Source: Ulvibacterium sp965248315 | GTDB taxonomy: Bacteria > Bacteroidota > Bacteroidia > Flavobacteriales > Flavobacteriaceae | Direction of reading: 5' to 3' | Assembly: GCF_965248315.1 (NCBI RefSeq) | Contig: NZ_CBDFIX010000002.1 | Span: 4,154,001-4,218,000, forward strand | DNA: 64,000 nt | Shown here: positions 36,175-45,036 of the stretch, in pieces | Layout: each line of letters opens with the position of its first letter | Numbering within the stretch: position 1 is the stretch's first letter | Made by a program: the position numbers and the translations under genes | The notes under the pieces: generated by a model | Seen by the model: only the letters and a program-made list of their open reading frames with translations | The model's database searches: none | Told to the model about the DNA's origin: nothing

Positions 36175-36714
36175 TTATTTATTTATCAAATATATTACGT
36201 CCTCTCCGTCATTTTCCTCCCACATTACCTTTACCTTTTCATCGTTTATGGCATCTACTTGCCTACCCCTATAATTGGGTTGTATGGGCAAATGCCGACT
36301 AAAGCGACGATCAATAAGCGCAAGCAGTTCAATCTCCTGAGGCCGACCAAAGGATTGAATAGCTGTAAGCGCTGCCCTTATACTTCTCCCGGTATATAGG
36401 ACATCATCAATGAAGACCACTTTCTTATCCTCGACCAGAAAATCTATTTTGGTGGTGTTGGCTTCTAAGGGCTTGTCCCCCCTTCTAAAGTCATCTCGAT
36501 AAAAGGTGATGTCCAACAAACCAAGATTTATCTCTTTTACACCATATTCCGATTGGAGTATTTTTTTTAGTCTTTGGGCCACAAAAATACCCCTAGGTTG
36601 CAAGCCAATTAGAACGGTATCCTTGAAATCCAAGTGATTTTCAAGAAGTTGGCAAGCCAAACGATGAAGAATGATATTGATTTCTTTTGAGGAAAGTAGT
36701 ACTTTTTGGCTCAT
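36175..36714 (-). CDS. pyrR: PyrR: pyr operon regulator / uracil phosphoribosyltransferase
   Basis: This 179-residue PRTase-fold protein has the PRPP motif VVFIDDVLYTGRSIRAAL, and the N-terminal LLSSKEINIILHRLACQLLE and IGLQPRGIFVAQRL are diagnostic. In Bacillus, PyrR binds an RNA loop and terminates pyr transcription in response to UMP. Here the predicted 5' leader is only about 20 nt and no binding loop or attenuator is visible, so the RNA-based role is doubtful and the UPRT activity may predominate. Confidence 0.93.
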   Translation of the reverse strand: MSQKVLLSSKEINIILHRLACQLLENHLDFKDTVLIGLQPRGIFVAQRLKKILQSEYGVKEINLGLLDITFYRDDFRRGDKPLEANTTKIDFLVEDKKVVFIDDVLYTGRSIRAALTAIQSFGRPQEIELLALIDRRFSRHLPIQPNYRGRQVDAINDEKVKVMWEENDGEDVIYLINK

Positions 36715-36741
36715 GTATTAGACCGTCTACTCTTGAAAGGA

Positions 36742-36749
36742 CAAAAATA
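36742..36749 (-). promoter_or_regulatory. -7 element of the pyrR operon
   Basis: The complement reads TATTTTTG, a perfect -7 box 27 nt upstream of the pyrR start. No TTTG at the right distance upstream is seen. Confidence 0.4.
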
Positions 36750-36786
36750 GGGATTATTCCTTAAATAAGAAGTTTGATTTAAGACA

Positions 36787-36831
36787 AAAGAGAAAGCCCT
36801 GAACCGTATGCACAATTGGTTCAGGGCTTTC
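36787..36831 (-). terminator. Intrinsic terminator of rpsA
   Basis: A perfect 14-bp stem (GAAAGCCCTGAACC at 36792-36805 with GGTTCAGGGCTTTC at 36818-36831, 12-nt loop) lies 30 nt after the rpsA stop. A U-rich tract (UCUUUUGUC in the minus-strand RNA) follows it. Confidence 0.85.
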
Positions 36832-36861
36832 ATTTCCTTAAAGGAAAGCTAGTTCTAAAAC

Positions 36862-38697
36862 CTATTTCTTTTTATTGGCTTCCATTTTGTCCTTTAAAGC
36901 TTGTAATTGCTCATTGGCGTCTCCTAGGGTAGGCTTGGACTCCTCCGCACTTACCGCCGCCCTCTTGGCCGCAGCTTTTACGTTTCGTCGTTCCTCTTCC
37001 TTGAAAATAGCGGTATGGCTTGCCACTACGCGCTTAAAGTCCTTGTTAAACTCAATAATCTTAAATTCGGCTTCTTCACCTTTGCCCAACTTCTTCCCAT
37101 CTTCCTTCTCCATGTGCCGTTGCGGAATAAAGGCAGTGATATCCTCATTGAAGTCTATGGTACCTCCTTTATCCACTATTTCAGTAATGGAGGCCTTATG
37201 TACTGTTCCTTCGGCAAATTCCTTTTCGTATTTGTCCCAAGGGTTTTCCGTAGTCTGTTTGTGGCCGAGGCTAAGCTTACGACCCTCTACATCCAATTCC
37301 AGTACTTCTACTTCAATAGTATCTCCAACAGTTACAAATTCTGACGGATGTTTGATTTTCTTGGTCCAGGAAAGATCCGAAATATAAATCAATCCGTCTA
37401 TTCCCTCTTCCAATTCTACAAACACACCAAAATTGGTAAAGTTCCTGATAATTCCCTTATGTCTGGAACCAACAGGGTATTTGGTGGTAATATCGGTCCA
37501 CGGATCTGGGGTAAGTTGTTTTATGCCCAAAGACATCTTACGATCTTCCCTATCCAAGGTTAATACTACTGCTTCTACCTCGTCACCAACATTTACAAAA
37601 TCCTGAGCGGAACGTAAATGTGTGGACCAGGACATTTCAGAAACATGGATAAGTCCTTCAACACCTTCCACAACTTCAATAAAGGCTCCGTAGTCCGCAA
37701 TAACAACCACTTTCCCTTTTACTTTGTCTCCGATCTTGATTTCATCACTCAAAGCGTCCCAAGGATGTTTCTCCAATTGTTTTAGCCCCAGTTGAATCCT
37801 TGACTTGTTTTCATCAAAATCCAAGATAACAACGTTGAGCTTTTGATCTAGCTCCACCACTTCGTTAGGGTGATTTATCCTGCTCCAGGAAAGATCGGTA
37901 ATATGAATCAATCCGTCCACGCCACCTAGGTCAATAAAGACACCGTATGACGTAATGTTCTTGACAACACCTTCCAATACCTGTCCTTTCTCCAACTGGC
38001 TGATAATTTCCTTCTTTTGTTCTTCAATATCGGCCTCAATAAGTGCCTTATGGGAAACTACCACGTTCTTGAATTCATGGTTTATCTTAACCACTTTGAA
38101 TTCCATGGTTTTCCCCACGTACTGGTCATAGTCACGAATCGGTTTAACATCAATTTGTGAACCGGGCAGGAAGGCCTCGATGCCAAAGACATCTACGATC
38201 ATACCGCCTTTGGTCCTACATTTTACAAATCCACTTACAATTTCCTCCTTGTCATGTGCATTATTTACGCGCTCCCAAGCCTTAATGGTTCTGGCCTTTC
38301 TGTGGGAAAGTACTAGTTGACCACTTTTGTCCTCGCGGATATCGATCAGAACCTCTACTTTATCCCCAATCTTTAAATCCGGATTATAACGAAACTCGTT
38401 TAAGGAGATTACTCCTTCGGATTTTGCGTTGATATCTATAATGGCCTCGCGCTCCGTTAAGTGGACTACTTTTCCCTCAACCACTTCCTCATCTGCCGTA
38501 TCCACAAAGTTTTCGGCTACCAAATCCTCAAACTCTTGAAGTTTGGAGTCCTCTACGCGCTCTATCCCTTGTTCGTATTTTTCCCAGTCAAAATTTTCCA
38601 AGAATTCCTTGGGATCTTGAACCTGAGTTTCTGTTTGTGTTTCCTGTGCTGCTTCAGTAGTTTCTTCTACCTGGGCCGTTTGTTTTTCTTCAGCCAT
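36862..38697 (-). CDS. rpsA: 30S ribosomal protein S1
   Basis: A 611-residue S1 protein with successive OB-fold S1 domains. Clear repeats of the type GxVxxxxxxGxFVxLxxxxGLIHxSDLSW occur in the middle and C-terminal half (for example YGVFIDLGGVDGLIHITDLS and FGVFVELEEGIDGLIYISDL). The N-terminus is a Gln/Glu/Thr-rich tail of about 30 residues, typical of Bacteroidota S1. S1 helps unwind and bind mRNA on the 30S subunit, which matters where Shine-Dalgarno sequences are rare. It has a strong promoter and a leader of about 115 nt. Confidence 0.95.
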   Translation of the reverse strand: MAEEKQTAQVEETTEAAQETQTETQVQDPKEFLENFDWEKYEQGIERVEDSKLQEFEDLVAENFVDTADEEVVEGKVVHLTEREAIIDINAKSEGVISLNEFRYNPDLKIGDKVEVLIDIREDKSGQLVLSHRKARTIKAWERVNNAHDKEEIVSGFVKCRTKGGMIVDVFGIEAFLPGSQIDVKPIRDYDQYVGKTMEFKVVKINHEFKNVVVSHKALIEADIEEQKKEIISQLEKGQVLEGVVKNITSYGVFIDLGGVDGLIHITDLSWSRINHPNEVVELDQKLNVVILDFDENKSRIQLGLKQLEKHPWDALSDEIKIGDKVKGKVVVIADYGAFIEVVEGVEGLIHVSEMSWSTHLRSAQDFVNVGDEVEAVVLTLDREDRKMSLGIKQLTPDPWTDITTKYPVGSRHKGIIRNFTNFGVFVELEEGIDGLIYISDLSWTKKIKHPSEFVTVGDTIEVEVLELDVEGRKLSLGHKQTTENPWDKYEKEFAEGTVHKASITEIVDKGGTIDFNEDITAFIPQRHMEKEDGKKLGKGEEAEFKIIEFNKDFKRVVASHTAIFKEEERRNVKAAAKRAAVSAEESKPTLGDANEQLQALKDKMEANKKK

Positions 38698-38816
38698 ATG
38701 CTGATTTAAAATTTGTATTCCGAAGTGTTACAAGAGCTAAACAATATCCCCGAAAGTTGTTAAAAGTCTATTTTTATTGTATCCTTTTCCTCTTGAATCT
38801 TTGCAAAAAAGGATTG

Positions 38817-38847
38817 CAAAAGTACAATTTAAAAATGGTTTTGCAAA
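38817..38847 (-). promoter_or_regulatory. Promoter of rpsA
   Basis: On the minus strand, TTTG (complement of 38844-38847), a 19-nt spacer and TACTTTTG (complement of 38817-38824) form a perfect Bacteroidota promoter. Transcription would start near 38811, leaving a leader of about 115 nt. Confidence 0.7.
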
Positions 38848-38959
38848 CCATAAATAGCTAAGCCGGATGCAAAAATACTATTTCAAAGCTTTTTCATAAT
38901 AATATATGAAGAATCGTTATCTTTCAGGCATTAATATTAACCATTAAAAGAGAACAACT

Positions 38960-39340
38960 ATGAGCGTTAAAGCCAAGTATCAGCCCGTTTTAAGTTTGGG
39001 CGAACAGTTAGGAATCAAGGACGGAAATGTCACCGAGGAAGGTGGTATCATCAAAATAAAAGGTGAGGCCAATACACCTTATGAAAAGGACTTGTTGTGG
39101 GATAAGATAAAGGAAATCGGTGGTGAAAACCCTTCCGATATAAAAGCCAATATTACTGTTGCCGATACTTCCGTTTACCATAGACATGTAGTCAAAAGCG
39201 GAGAATCACTTAGTAAGATAGCCAAACACTACTATGGAGATGCCATGAAGTATAAACAAATCTTTTCGGCCAATACAAATATCTTAAGCAACCCGGATGT
39301 AATACATCCCGATCAGGTTTTGGTTATCCCAAATGCCTAA
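38960..39340 (+). CDS. BON and LysM domain protein (Kbp/YgaU-like)
   Basis: This 126-residue protein has an N-terminal BON domain (about 10-65, with IIKIKGEANTPYEKDLLWDKI) and a C-terminal LysM domain (about 73-124, HVVKSGESLSKIAKHYYG and HPDQVLVIP). This two-domain architecture equals E. coli Kbp (YgaU), a cytoplasmic potassium-binding protein. As in Kbp, there is no signal peptide, so binding of peptidoglycan is unlikely despite the LysM label. The function here is inferred. A bidirectional terminator separates it from convergent cmk. Confidence 0.87.
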   Translation: MSVKAKYQPVLSLGEQLGIKDGNVTEEGGIIKIKGEANTPYEKDLLWDKIKEIGGENPSDIKANITVADTSVYHRHVVKSGESLSKIAKHYYGDAMKYKQIFSANTNILSNPDVIHPDQVLVIPNA

Positions 39341-39358
39341 GATGTCTAAACTTTTATC

Positions 39359-39392
39359 AAAAAAAATGGGGCGCTCATGGAGTGCCCTTTTT
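39359..39392. terminator. Bidirectional terminator overlapping the 3' end of cmk
   Basis: The stem GGGCGCTC/GAGTGCCC (39369-39387, 3-nt loop, one G-U pair) has an A-tract on the left and TTTTT on the right. The hairpin lies partly inside the last codons of cmk, so it can serve both convergent genes. Confidence 0.8.
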
Positions 39393-40085
39393 GTTTTTCC
39401 TTTCAATAACACGCTTTGCATAATTGTGTAAGCGTTCAAATTGCTCTTGAAGGCCCATATCACTGTTATCGAAAGTTATGGCACCATCTGCCTTCCTTAG
39501 CGGGGAAAATTCCCTGCTGGAATCTATCCGATCCCTCAACGCTACATTTTTCAATATCTCCTCGTAGGTGACCTCTTCACCTTTCTCCAAAAGTTCCTTA
39601 TATCTCCTATATGCCCTTTTTTCGGGTGATGCGGTCATAAAAACCTTAAGTTCGGCATTGGGGAAAACTACGGTCCCAATGTCCCTACCATCCATGACGA
39701 CCCCTTTTGACTCGCCCATCTCTTGCTGCATTCCGACCAACATTTCGCGAACCTCTTTAATTTCTGCTATTCTACTTACGTATTTTGAAACTTCCAGAGT
39801 TCGTATTTCTTTTTCAACATTAACTCCATTCAGGTACATCTCGGAATACCCCAATTTGTAATTGTACTCAAATTCTAAGTTTATTTTAGAAAGTGATGCC
39901 ACTATAGCATGAGTATCGTTGATATGTTCTGCAATGAACTTGTTTTGAAGTGCATATAGTGTTACGGCCCTATACATGGCACCAGTATCTATATAAACAT
40001 AGTCCAAGGCTTTTGCCAACTGTTTTGCAATAGTACTCTTCCCTGTAGATGAATAACCATCTATGGCAACGGTAATTTTTCCCAT
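39375..40085 (-). CDS. cmk: Cytidylate kinase
   Basis: This 236-residue kinase phosphorylates CMP and dCMP. It has the P-loop DGYSSTGKSTIAKQLAK, the YIDTGAMYRAVTLYAL substrate block, and VMDGRDIGTVVFPNAELKVF, plus FMTASPEKRAYRRYKEL with its lid arginines. It starts 66 nt after the lon stop and may be read from the lon transcript. Confidence 0.95.
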   Translation of the reverse strand: MGKITVAIDGYSSTGKSTIAKQLAKALDYVYIDTGAMYRAVTLYALQNKFIAEHINDTHAIVASLSKINLEFEYNYKLGYSEMYLNGVNVEKEIRTLEVSKYVSRIAEIKEVREMLVGMQQEMGESKGVVMDGRDIGTVVFPNAELKVFMTASPEKRAYRRYKELLEKGEEVTYEEILKNVALRDRIDSSREFSPLRKADGAITFDNSDMGLQEQFERLHNYAKRVIERKNKKGTP

Positions 40086-40151
40086 AGGTTAAAAATAGGT
40101 AGAATTACAGAGTTCAAAGATGATTTTAAAGCGAATATTTCCTAAAAGGCA

Positions 40152-42602
40152 TTAAAGCTTTTTGGCGTTCTTTACTTTTCTGTCGGTCAGGGCAGTGTCT
40201 ATAACTTCATGCATGTCTGTTACATAATGGAAAACAAGTCCCTTTAAATACTCCTGTTTTATATCCAGAATATCCTTTCTATTGTCCTCACAGAGAACAA
40301 TTTCCTTGATTCTTGCCCGCTTCGCAGCTAATATTTTTTCCTTGATACCGCCAACAGGCAATACCTTGCCACGAAGTGTTATTTCTCCGGTCATGGCCAA
40401 GCTCTTCTTTACTTTTCTTTGAGTAAACAAGGATACCAAGGAAGTGAGCATGGTAATACCGGCACTAGGTCCATCCTTAGGTGTAGCGCCCTCCGGCACA
40501 TGGATGTGTACGTTATATTTATCAAAAATCTGGGTATCTATCCCAAACCGCTCTGCGTTGGATTTTATATACTCCATAGCAATGGTAGCGGATTCTTTCA
40601 TCACCTTGCCCAAGTTGCCCGTTATGTTCAACGTGCCTTTTCCTTTGGACAATATGGATTCTATAAAAAGGATATCCCCTCCAACGCTTGTCCAAGCAAG
40701 CCCGGTAACTACACCTGCAACCTCATTGTTCTCATATTTGTCCCTTTCCAAACGTGCAGGTCCCAAAACCTTCTCTACATCGGCATTGCTCACTTTTATA
40801 TCATACTCCTCTTCAATAGCAATGGATTTAGCGGCATAGCGTACCATTTTGGCAATTTGTTTTTCCAAGGAACGTACCCCGGATTCCCGGGTATATCCTT
40901 CAACAATCTTTTCCAATTGTCGCTTTCCTATTTTTAAATCTTTGGAGGAAAGCCCATGCTCCTTAAGTTGTTTGGGAAGTAAGTGCCTTTTTGCTATCTC
41001 TACCTTTTCCTCTATCGTATAACCCGTGACATTTATAATTTCCATTCTATCCCGTAACGCAGGTTGAATGGTGGATAAGTTATTGGCCGTGGCAATGAAC
41101 ATCACTTTGGAAAGGTCATACCCCAACTCCAGGAAATTATCATGAAACTCACTATTTTGTTCAGGATCCAAAACCTCTAACATAGCTGAAGAAGGATCTC
41201 CTTGATGGCTATTGGAGAGTTTGTCTATTTCATCCAATATGAATACGGGATTAGAGGTACCTGCCTTCTTAATGCTTTGTACAATGCGGCCAGGCATGGC
41301 CCCTATATAGGTTTTTCGATGGCCGCGGATTTCCGCCTCGTCCCTCAGTCCTCCCAGGGACATTCTAACATACTCCCGTCCCAAAGCCTCGGCGACCGAT
41401 TTCCCCAGAGAGGTCTTACCCACTCCCGGAGGACCATAAAGGCAAAGGATGGGTGATTTCATATCATTACGAAGCTTCAATACCGCCAAGTACTCCATTA
41501 TCCTTCGTTTTACATCCTCAAGGCCGTAATGATCCCTATCCAAAATTCGTTGCGCTCTTTTTAAATCGAACTTATCCTTCGAATATTCGTTCCAAGGTAA
41601 ATCCAAAAAAAGATCAAGGTAATTTCTTTGAATGGAGTATTCCGCAACCTGAGGATTCATTCGCTGGATTTTAGCCAATTCCTTTTCAAAGTGCTCCTTT
41701 ACTTTTTTACTCCACTTTTTGGTCTTGGCCTTAGCACGCATCTCCTGTACTTCTTCATCATAGGACACACCACCCAATTCCTCTTGGATGGTTTTCATTT
41801 GCTGATGAAGGAAGTATTCGCGTTGTTGCTGGTCCATATCGCTTCGAACCTTGGATTGAATATCATTTTTGAGTTCCAACCGCTGTAATTCCAGGTTCAT
41901 ATACTTTAAAGTTGCCAAAGCTCTTTCCTGTAGGCTACCTATTTCCAAAAGCTCCTGCTTTTCCTTTACATCCAAATTTAAATTCGAGGACACAAAATTG
42001 ATAAGGAAAGAATTGCTCTGAATATTCTTTATGGCAAAAGACGCCTCACTGGGAATATTGGGGTTGTCTTTGATTATTCGCAAGGCCAAATCCTTTATGG
42101 ACTCTATAATGGCCAGGAATTCCTGTCCGTCCTCATCCGGTCGCTCTTCCTTTGTCTCCCGCACCGTAGCCATCATGTAGGGTTTTTTGGTAAGTACTTC
42201 TGCGATCTCAAAACGCTTTTTGCCCTGTATGATAACCGTGGTATTCCCATCCGGCATCTGGAGGACCCTAAGTATCCTTGCCACAGTTCCCAAGGTATTG
42301 ATATCATTGATATCAGGGTTTTCGGTTTCCTCATCCTTCTGGGAAACCACCCCTATAACCTTGGATCCATTGTTGGCATCCTTTATCAAATTAATGGACT
42401 TATCCCTACCCGCCGTGATAGGGATCACCACACCGGGAAATAGCACCGTATTTCGTAAGGGCAAAATAGGCAAGGTCTCCGGTAGTCCTTCTTTACTCAT
42501 TTTTTCCTCGTCCTCTGGAGTCAACAGAGGAATCAACTCCGAGTCCTCATCAATTCCATGAAAGGACATATTGTCAAAATTTGAAAATTTGGAATCTCCC
42601 AT
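40152..42602 (-). CDS. lon: ATP-dependent protease La
   Basis: An 816-residue Lon protease for damaged and regulatory proteins. Domain order: LAN substrate domain (about 40-240), AAA domain with Walker A GPPGVGKTSLG and Walker B VFILDEIDKL, and the C-terminal serine-lysine peptidase. The catalytic pair is Ser713 in PKDGPSAGIT and Lys756 in VGGIKEKILAAKRA. Length fits LonA. A 23-nt inverted repeat lies 14 nt upstream of the start and could be an operator. It is divergent from the ECF operon. Confidence 0.96.
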   Translation of the reverse strand: MGDSKFSNFDNMSFHGIDEDSELIPLLTPEDEEKMSKEGLPETLPILPLRNTVLFPGVVIPITAGRDKSINLIKDANNGSKVIGVVSQKDEETENPDINDINTLGTVARILRVLQMPDGNTTVIIQGKKRFEIAEVLTKKPYMMATVRETKEERPDEDGQEFLAIIESIKDLALRIIKDNPNIPSEASFAIKNIQSNSFLINFVSSNLNLDVKEKQELLEIGSLQERALATLKYMNLELQRLELKNDIQSKVRSDMDQQQREYFLHQQMKTIQEELGGVSYDEEVQEMRAKAKTKKWSKKVKEHFEKELAKIQRMNPQVAEYSIQRNYLDLFLDLPWNEYSKDKFDLKRAQRILDRDHYGLEDVKRRIMEYLAVLKLRNDMKSPILCLYGPPGVGKTSLGKSVAEALGREYVRMSLGGLRDEAEIRGHRKTYIGAMPGRIVQSIKKAGTSNPVFILDEIDKLSNSHQGDPSSAMLEVLDPEQNSEFHDNFLELGYDLSKVMFIATANNLSTIQPALRDRMEIINVTGYTIEEKVEIAKRHLLPKQLKEHGLSSKDLKIGKRQLEKIVEGYTRESGVRSLEKQIAKMVRYAAKSIAIEEEYDIKVSNADVEKVLGPARLERDKYENNEVAGVVTGLAWTSVGGDILFIESILSKGKGTLNITGNLGKVMKESATIAMEYIKSNAERFGIDTQIFDKYNVHIHVPEGATPKDGPSAGITMLTSLVSLFTQRKVKKSLAMTGEITLRGKVLPVGGIKEKILAAKRARIKEIVLCEDNRKDILDIKQEYLKGLVFHYVTDMHEVIDTALTDRKVKNAKKL

Positions 42603-42615
42603 ATATTTATTTCGG

Positions 42616-42638
42616 TCATTCTGTCACAATTAGACAGA
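42616..42638. repeat. Inverted repeat upstream of lon
   Basis: Perfect 8-bp arms ATTCTGTC (42616-42623) and GACAGAAT (42631-42638) are separated by 7 nt. The repeat lies between the lon and ECF sigma genes, 14 nt before the lon start, and has no T-run, so an operator role is more likely than termination. Confidence 0.6.
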
Positions 42639-42830
42639 ATATTATGTTCAACTAAAGCTTTGTTAACACCGATACATCCTATATTCATTATAATCATATG
42701 AGATAAGATGCTCTGGCCATACCTTACTGAACAATTGTTATGCCATATCCATAATAGATAAACTTACTTTTTTATATTTTACTGTAACAATCCAAAAATG
42801 GAATCATCTTTTATATAAACCGTCCATCTT

Positions 42831-43385
42831 TTGAGCCACAAGAGTGAACATATTGATGCTTTATTGCAATTATGCCTTAAAGGAAACCAAAGTGCACAAC
42901 TGGAAATTTACAATCGTTATTACAAGGCGATGTACAACATCTCCCTTAGAATTGTAAAGGACAGTGCCGAAGCCGAGGACATCATGCAGGAATCATTTCT
43001 AAACGCGTTTACCAAACTGCATACGTTCAAAGGGGAGGTCACATTTGGAGCCTGGCTAAAACGAATTGTTATAAACAACAGTATCTATCACTATAAAAAG
43101 CAGCAGAAAAAAAATGAAGTTGCTTTGGAAGATGTAATGTACAGGGTTGAAGATAATGATGGAGTTGCTTCGGATCATGCGTTTACCGAACTGAAGGCTC
43201 AAAAGGTGATGGAAGCCATGAAACGGTTGAAAGACAATTACAGAATTTCTTTAACCCTACATTTAATAGAAGGTTATGACTACGAAGAAATAAGTGGTAT
43301 TATGAATATAAGTTACGCTAATTGTAGGACAACAATCTCAAGAGCCAAGGAAAGCCTACGACAAAAACTATTAATTGCAGGATGA
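42831..43385 (+). CDS. RNA polymerase ECF sigma factor
   Basis: This 184-residue sigma-70 family ECF protein has region 2 (about 20-90: LRIVKDSAEAEDIMQESFLNAF, FGAWLKRIVINNSIYHY) and region 4 (about 125-180: YDYEEISGIMNISYANCRTT, ISRAKESLRQKL). The start is TTG (no ATG is in frame at this point), giving MSHKSEHIDALLQLCLKGNQ, which aligns with the usual region 1/2 entry. It overlaps the anti-sigma gene by 4 nt. Its target promoters are unknown. Confidence 0.93.
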   Translation: MSHKSEHIDALLQLCLKGNQSAQLEIYNRYYKAMYNISLRIVKDSAEAEDIMQESFLNAFTKLHTFKGEVTFGAWLKRIVINNSIYHYKKQQKKNEVALEDVMYRVEDNDGVASDHAFTELKAQKVMEAMKRLKDNYRISLTLHLIEGYDYEEISGIMNISYANCRTTISRAKESLRQKLLIAG

Positions 43386-43945
43386 TGGAAAACGAAAATT
43401 TGGAAAAACTGTTCAAGCGATTACAAGGTTCTTTTGATATGGAAGAACCAGCTTCGGGCCATGAATCGCGTTTTTTGGAAAAAATGAACGCTGCCCAAGG
43501 AGTGGTACAGATGCGCCCAAAAAGAAGAAACTGGTGGAAACCCTTGTCCATAGCGGCCTCTGTTCTTGTGCTTTGCACCATAGGATTTGGTCTTTATACC
43601 GGTGAGGCCACAACACAGGAAAAAGTGGCGGAAATCTCCCCCGAAGTGTCCAAAACCGAGTTTTACTTTGCCAATCTTATTGAGCAACAAGTGAGGGAAC
43701 TGGAAAGCAAGAGCTCCCCGGAAACCGAAAAGATTATTGCCGATACCATGACCCAGCTAAAAAAGTTGGAGACAAATTACCTACAATTGGAACAGGACCT
43801 TTTAAATGGAGGTAACAGCAAGCTTATACTTAGTGCCATGATTACCAATTTCCAAACAAGAATAGATCTTTTGCAAGATGTTCTGAACCAAATTGAAACT
43901 ATACAAACATTAAAAGATTACAATGATGAAAACATTACTATATAA
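43382..43945 (+). CDS. Membrane anti-sigma factor candidate
   Basis: A 187-residue protein with a cytoplasmic N-terminal segment (GHESRFLEKMNAAQG), one membrane helix (about 53-73, LSIAASVLVLCTIGFGLYTG) and a periplasmic helical tail with repeated glutamate/lysine and leucine (about 85-187). The arrangement, and its translational coupling to the upstream ECF sigma factor, are typical of anti-sigma factors. The zinc-finger motif of ZAS domains is not present, so it is an atypical type. The next gene starts 23 nt before its stop. Confidence 0.82.
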   Translation: MMENENLEKLFKRLQGSFDMEEPASGHESRFLEKMNAAQGVVQMRPKRRNWWKPLSIAASVLVLCTIGFGLYTGEATTQEKVAEISPEVSKTEFYFANLIEQQVRELESKSSPETEKIIADTMTQLKKLETNYLQLEQDLLNGGNSKLILSAMITNFQTRIDLLQDVLNQIETIQTLKDYNDENITI

Positions 43946-45020
43946 ATATACGGCAGTAGTACTCTTTTGTATGCTACCATTGACCTTATGCGCCAATGAG
44001 GGAAAATTAAAGGGCAGATACACCAAGGAAAAGACCATTAAAAAAGAGTACAACGTAAACTCTGATGCCCTCCTGAAAGTAAACAATAGCTATGGCAACC
44101 TAAATATCACCTCTTGGAACGAGAATCGTGTACTTATAGAAGTACATATTAAGACCAACGGCAACAACGAGGACAAAGTGCAACGTAAGTTGGACAACAT
44201 CAATGTGGACTTTGACGCAAGCAGTAGTATGGTTTCCGCCAAAACCATTTTTAACGACAGCAAAGGTAGTTGGGGCTGGAACTGGGGAAGGAACAACAAC
44301 GTAAATATGCAGATCAATTATACCATTAAACTACCGGTAAAGAATAGTGTTCATTTGGACAATGATTACGGAAATATCATTTTAGACCGCGTAGACGGGC
44401 ATGCCAAAATAAATTGTGACTACGGCCGGTTGGAGATCGGCGAATTAAGGGGTAGGAACAATCAGCTTAATTTTGACTATACTTCCAGATCAAGCATCGG
44501 ATACATTAACAGCGGAGATATACGGGCGGACTATTCGGGCTTTACCATTGAAAAAGCCGGAAATCTTATGATCAATGCAGATTATACGGATTCAACCGTG
44601 GAAGAAATGGAAAACTTACGATATACCTGTGATTATGGAAAAATAGATATCGGTGAAGCAAACGATGTTCAAGGAAGTGGGGATTACATCAATGTAAAGT
44701 TAGGTACAATCCATGGTGATGTGGATATCTCCGCCGATTATGGCTCCATAAAAATTGAAGATATGGCCGATGATGCCGGGAACCTTCAAATTAGAACGGA
44801 TTATACCGGAATCAAAATCGGTTATTCTCCCCAATATCATTTCGACTTTGAAATCGATACGGAATATGCCGGAGTGAGCGGTATGGGTGATTTTGAAGTG
44901 AATATCAGCAAGGAAAAATCCCATTCCAAGTATTATAAAGGCTTTCACGGACAGCAAAATAGTGGCAACACGGTCACCATTTCTAGTGACTACGGCGGTG
45001 TATCCTTTTCAAGAAATTAA
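43923..45020 (+). CDS. Exported DUF4097-type repeat protein (beta-solenoid-like)
   Basis: This 365-residue protein has a signal peptide (about residues 10-24, ending TLCA). Mature residues 140-360 carry an approximately 18-residue repeat centred on Asp-Tyr: NDYGNI, CDYGRL, FDYTSR, ADYSGF, ADYTDS, CDYGKI, ADYGSI, TDYTGI, SDYGGV. This predicts a right-handed beta-helix or solenoid. It belongs to the DUF4097 type common in Bacteroidota. Start may be either of two adjacent ATGs (43923 or 43926). It follows the anti-sigma gene with overlap and is likely one of the operon targets. Confidence 0.85.
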   Translation: MMKTLLYKYTAVVLFCMLPLTLCANEGKLKGRYTKEKTIKKEYNVNSDALLKVNNSYGNLNITSWNENRVLIEVHIKTNGNNEDKVQRKLDNINVDFDASSSMVSAKTIFNDSKGSWGWNWGRNNNVNMQINYTIKLPVKNSVHLDNDYGNIILDRVDGHAKINCDYGRLEIGELRGRNNQLNFDYTSRSSIGYINSGDIRADYSGFTIEKAGNLMINADYTDSTVEEMENLRYTCDYGKIDIGEANDVQGSGDYINVKLGTIHGDVDISADYGSIKIEDMADDAGNLQIRTDYTGIKIGYSPQYHFDFEIDTEYAGVSGMGDFEVNISKEKSHSKYYKGFHGQQNSGNTVTISSDYGGVSFSRN

Positions 45021-45036
45021 TCGAAAACCAACTATT

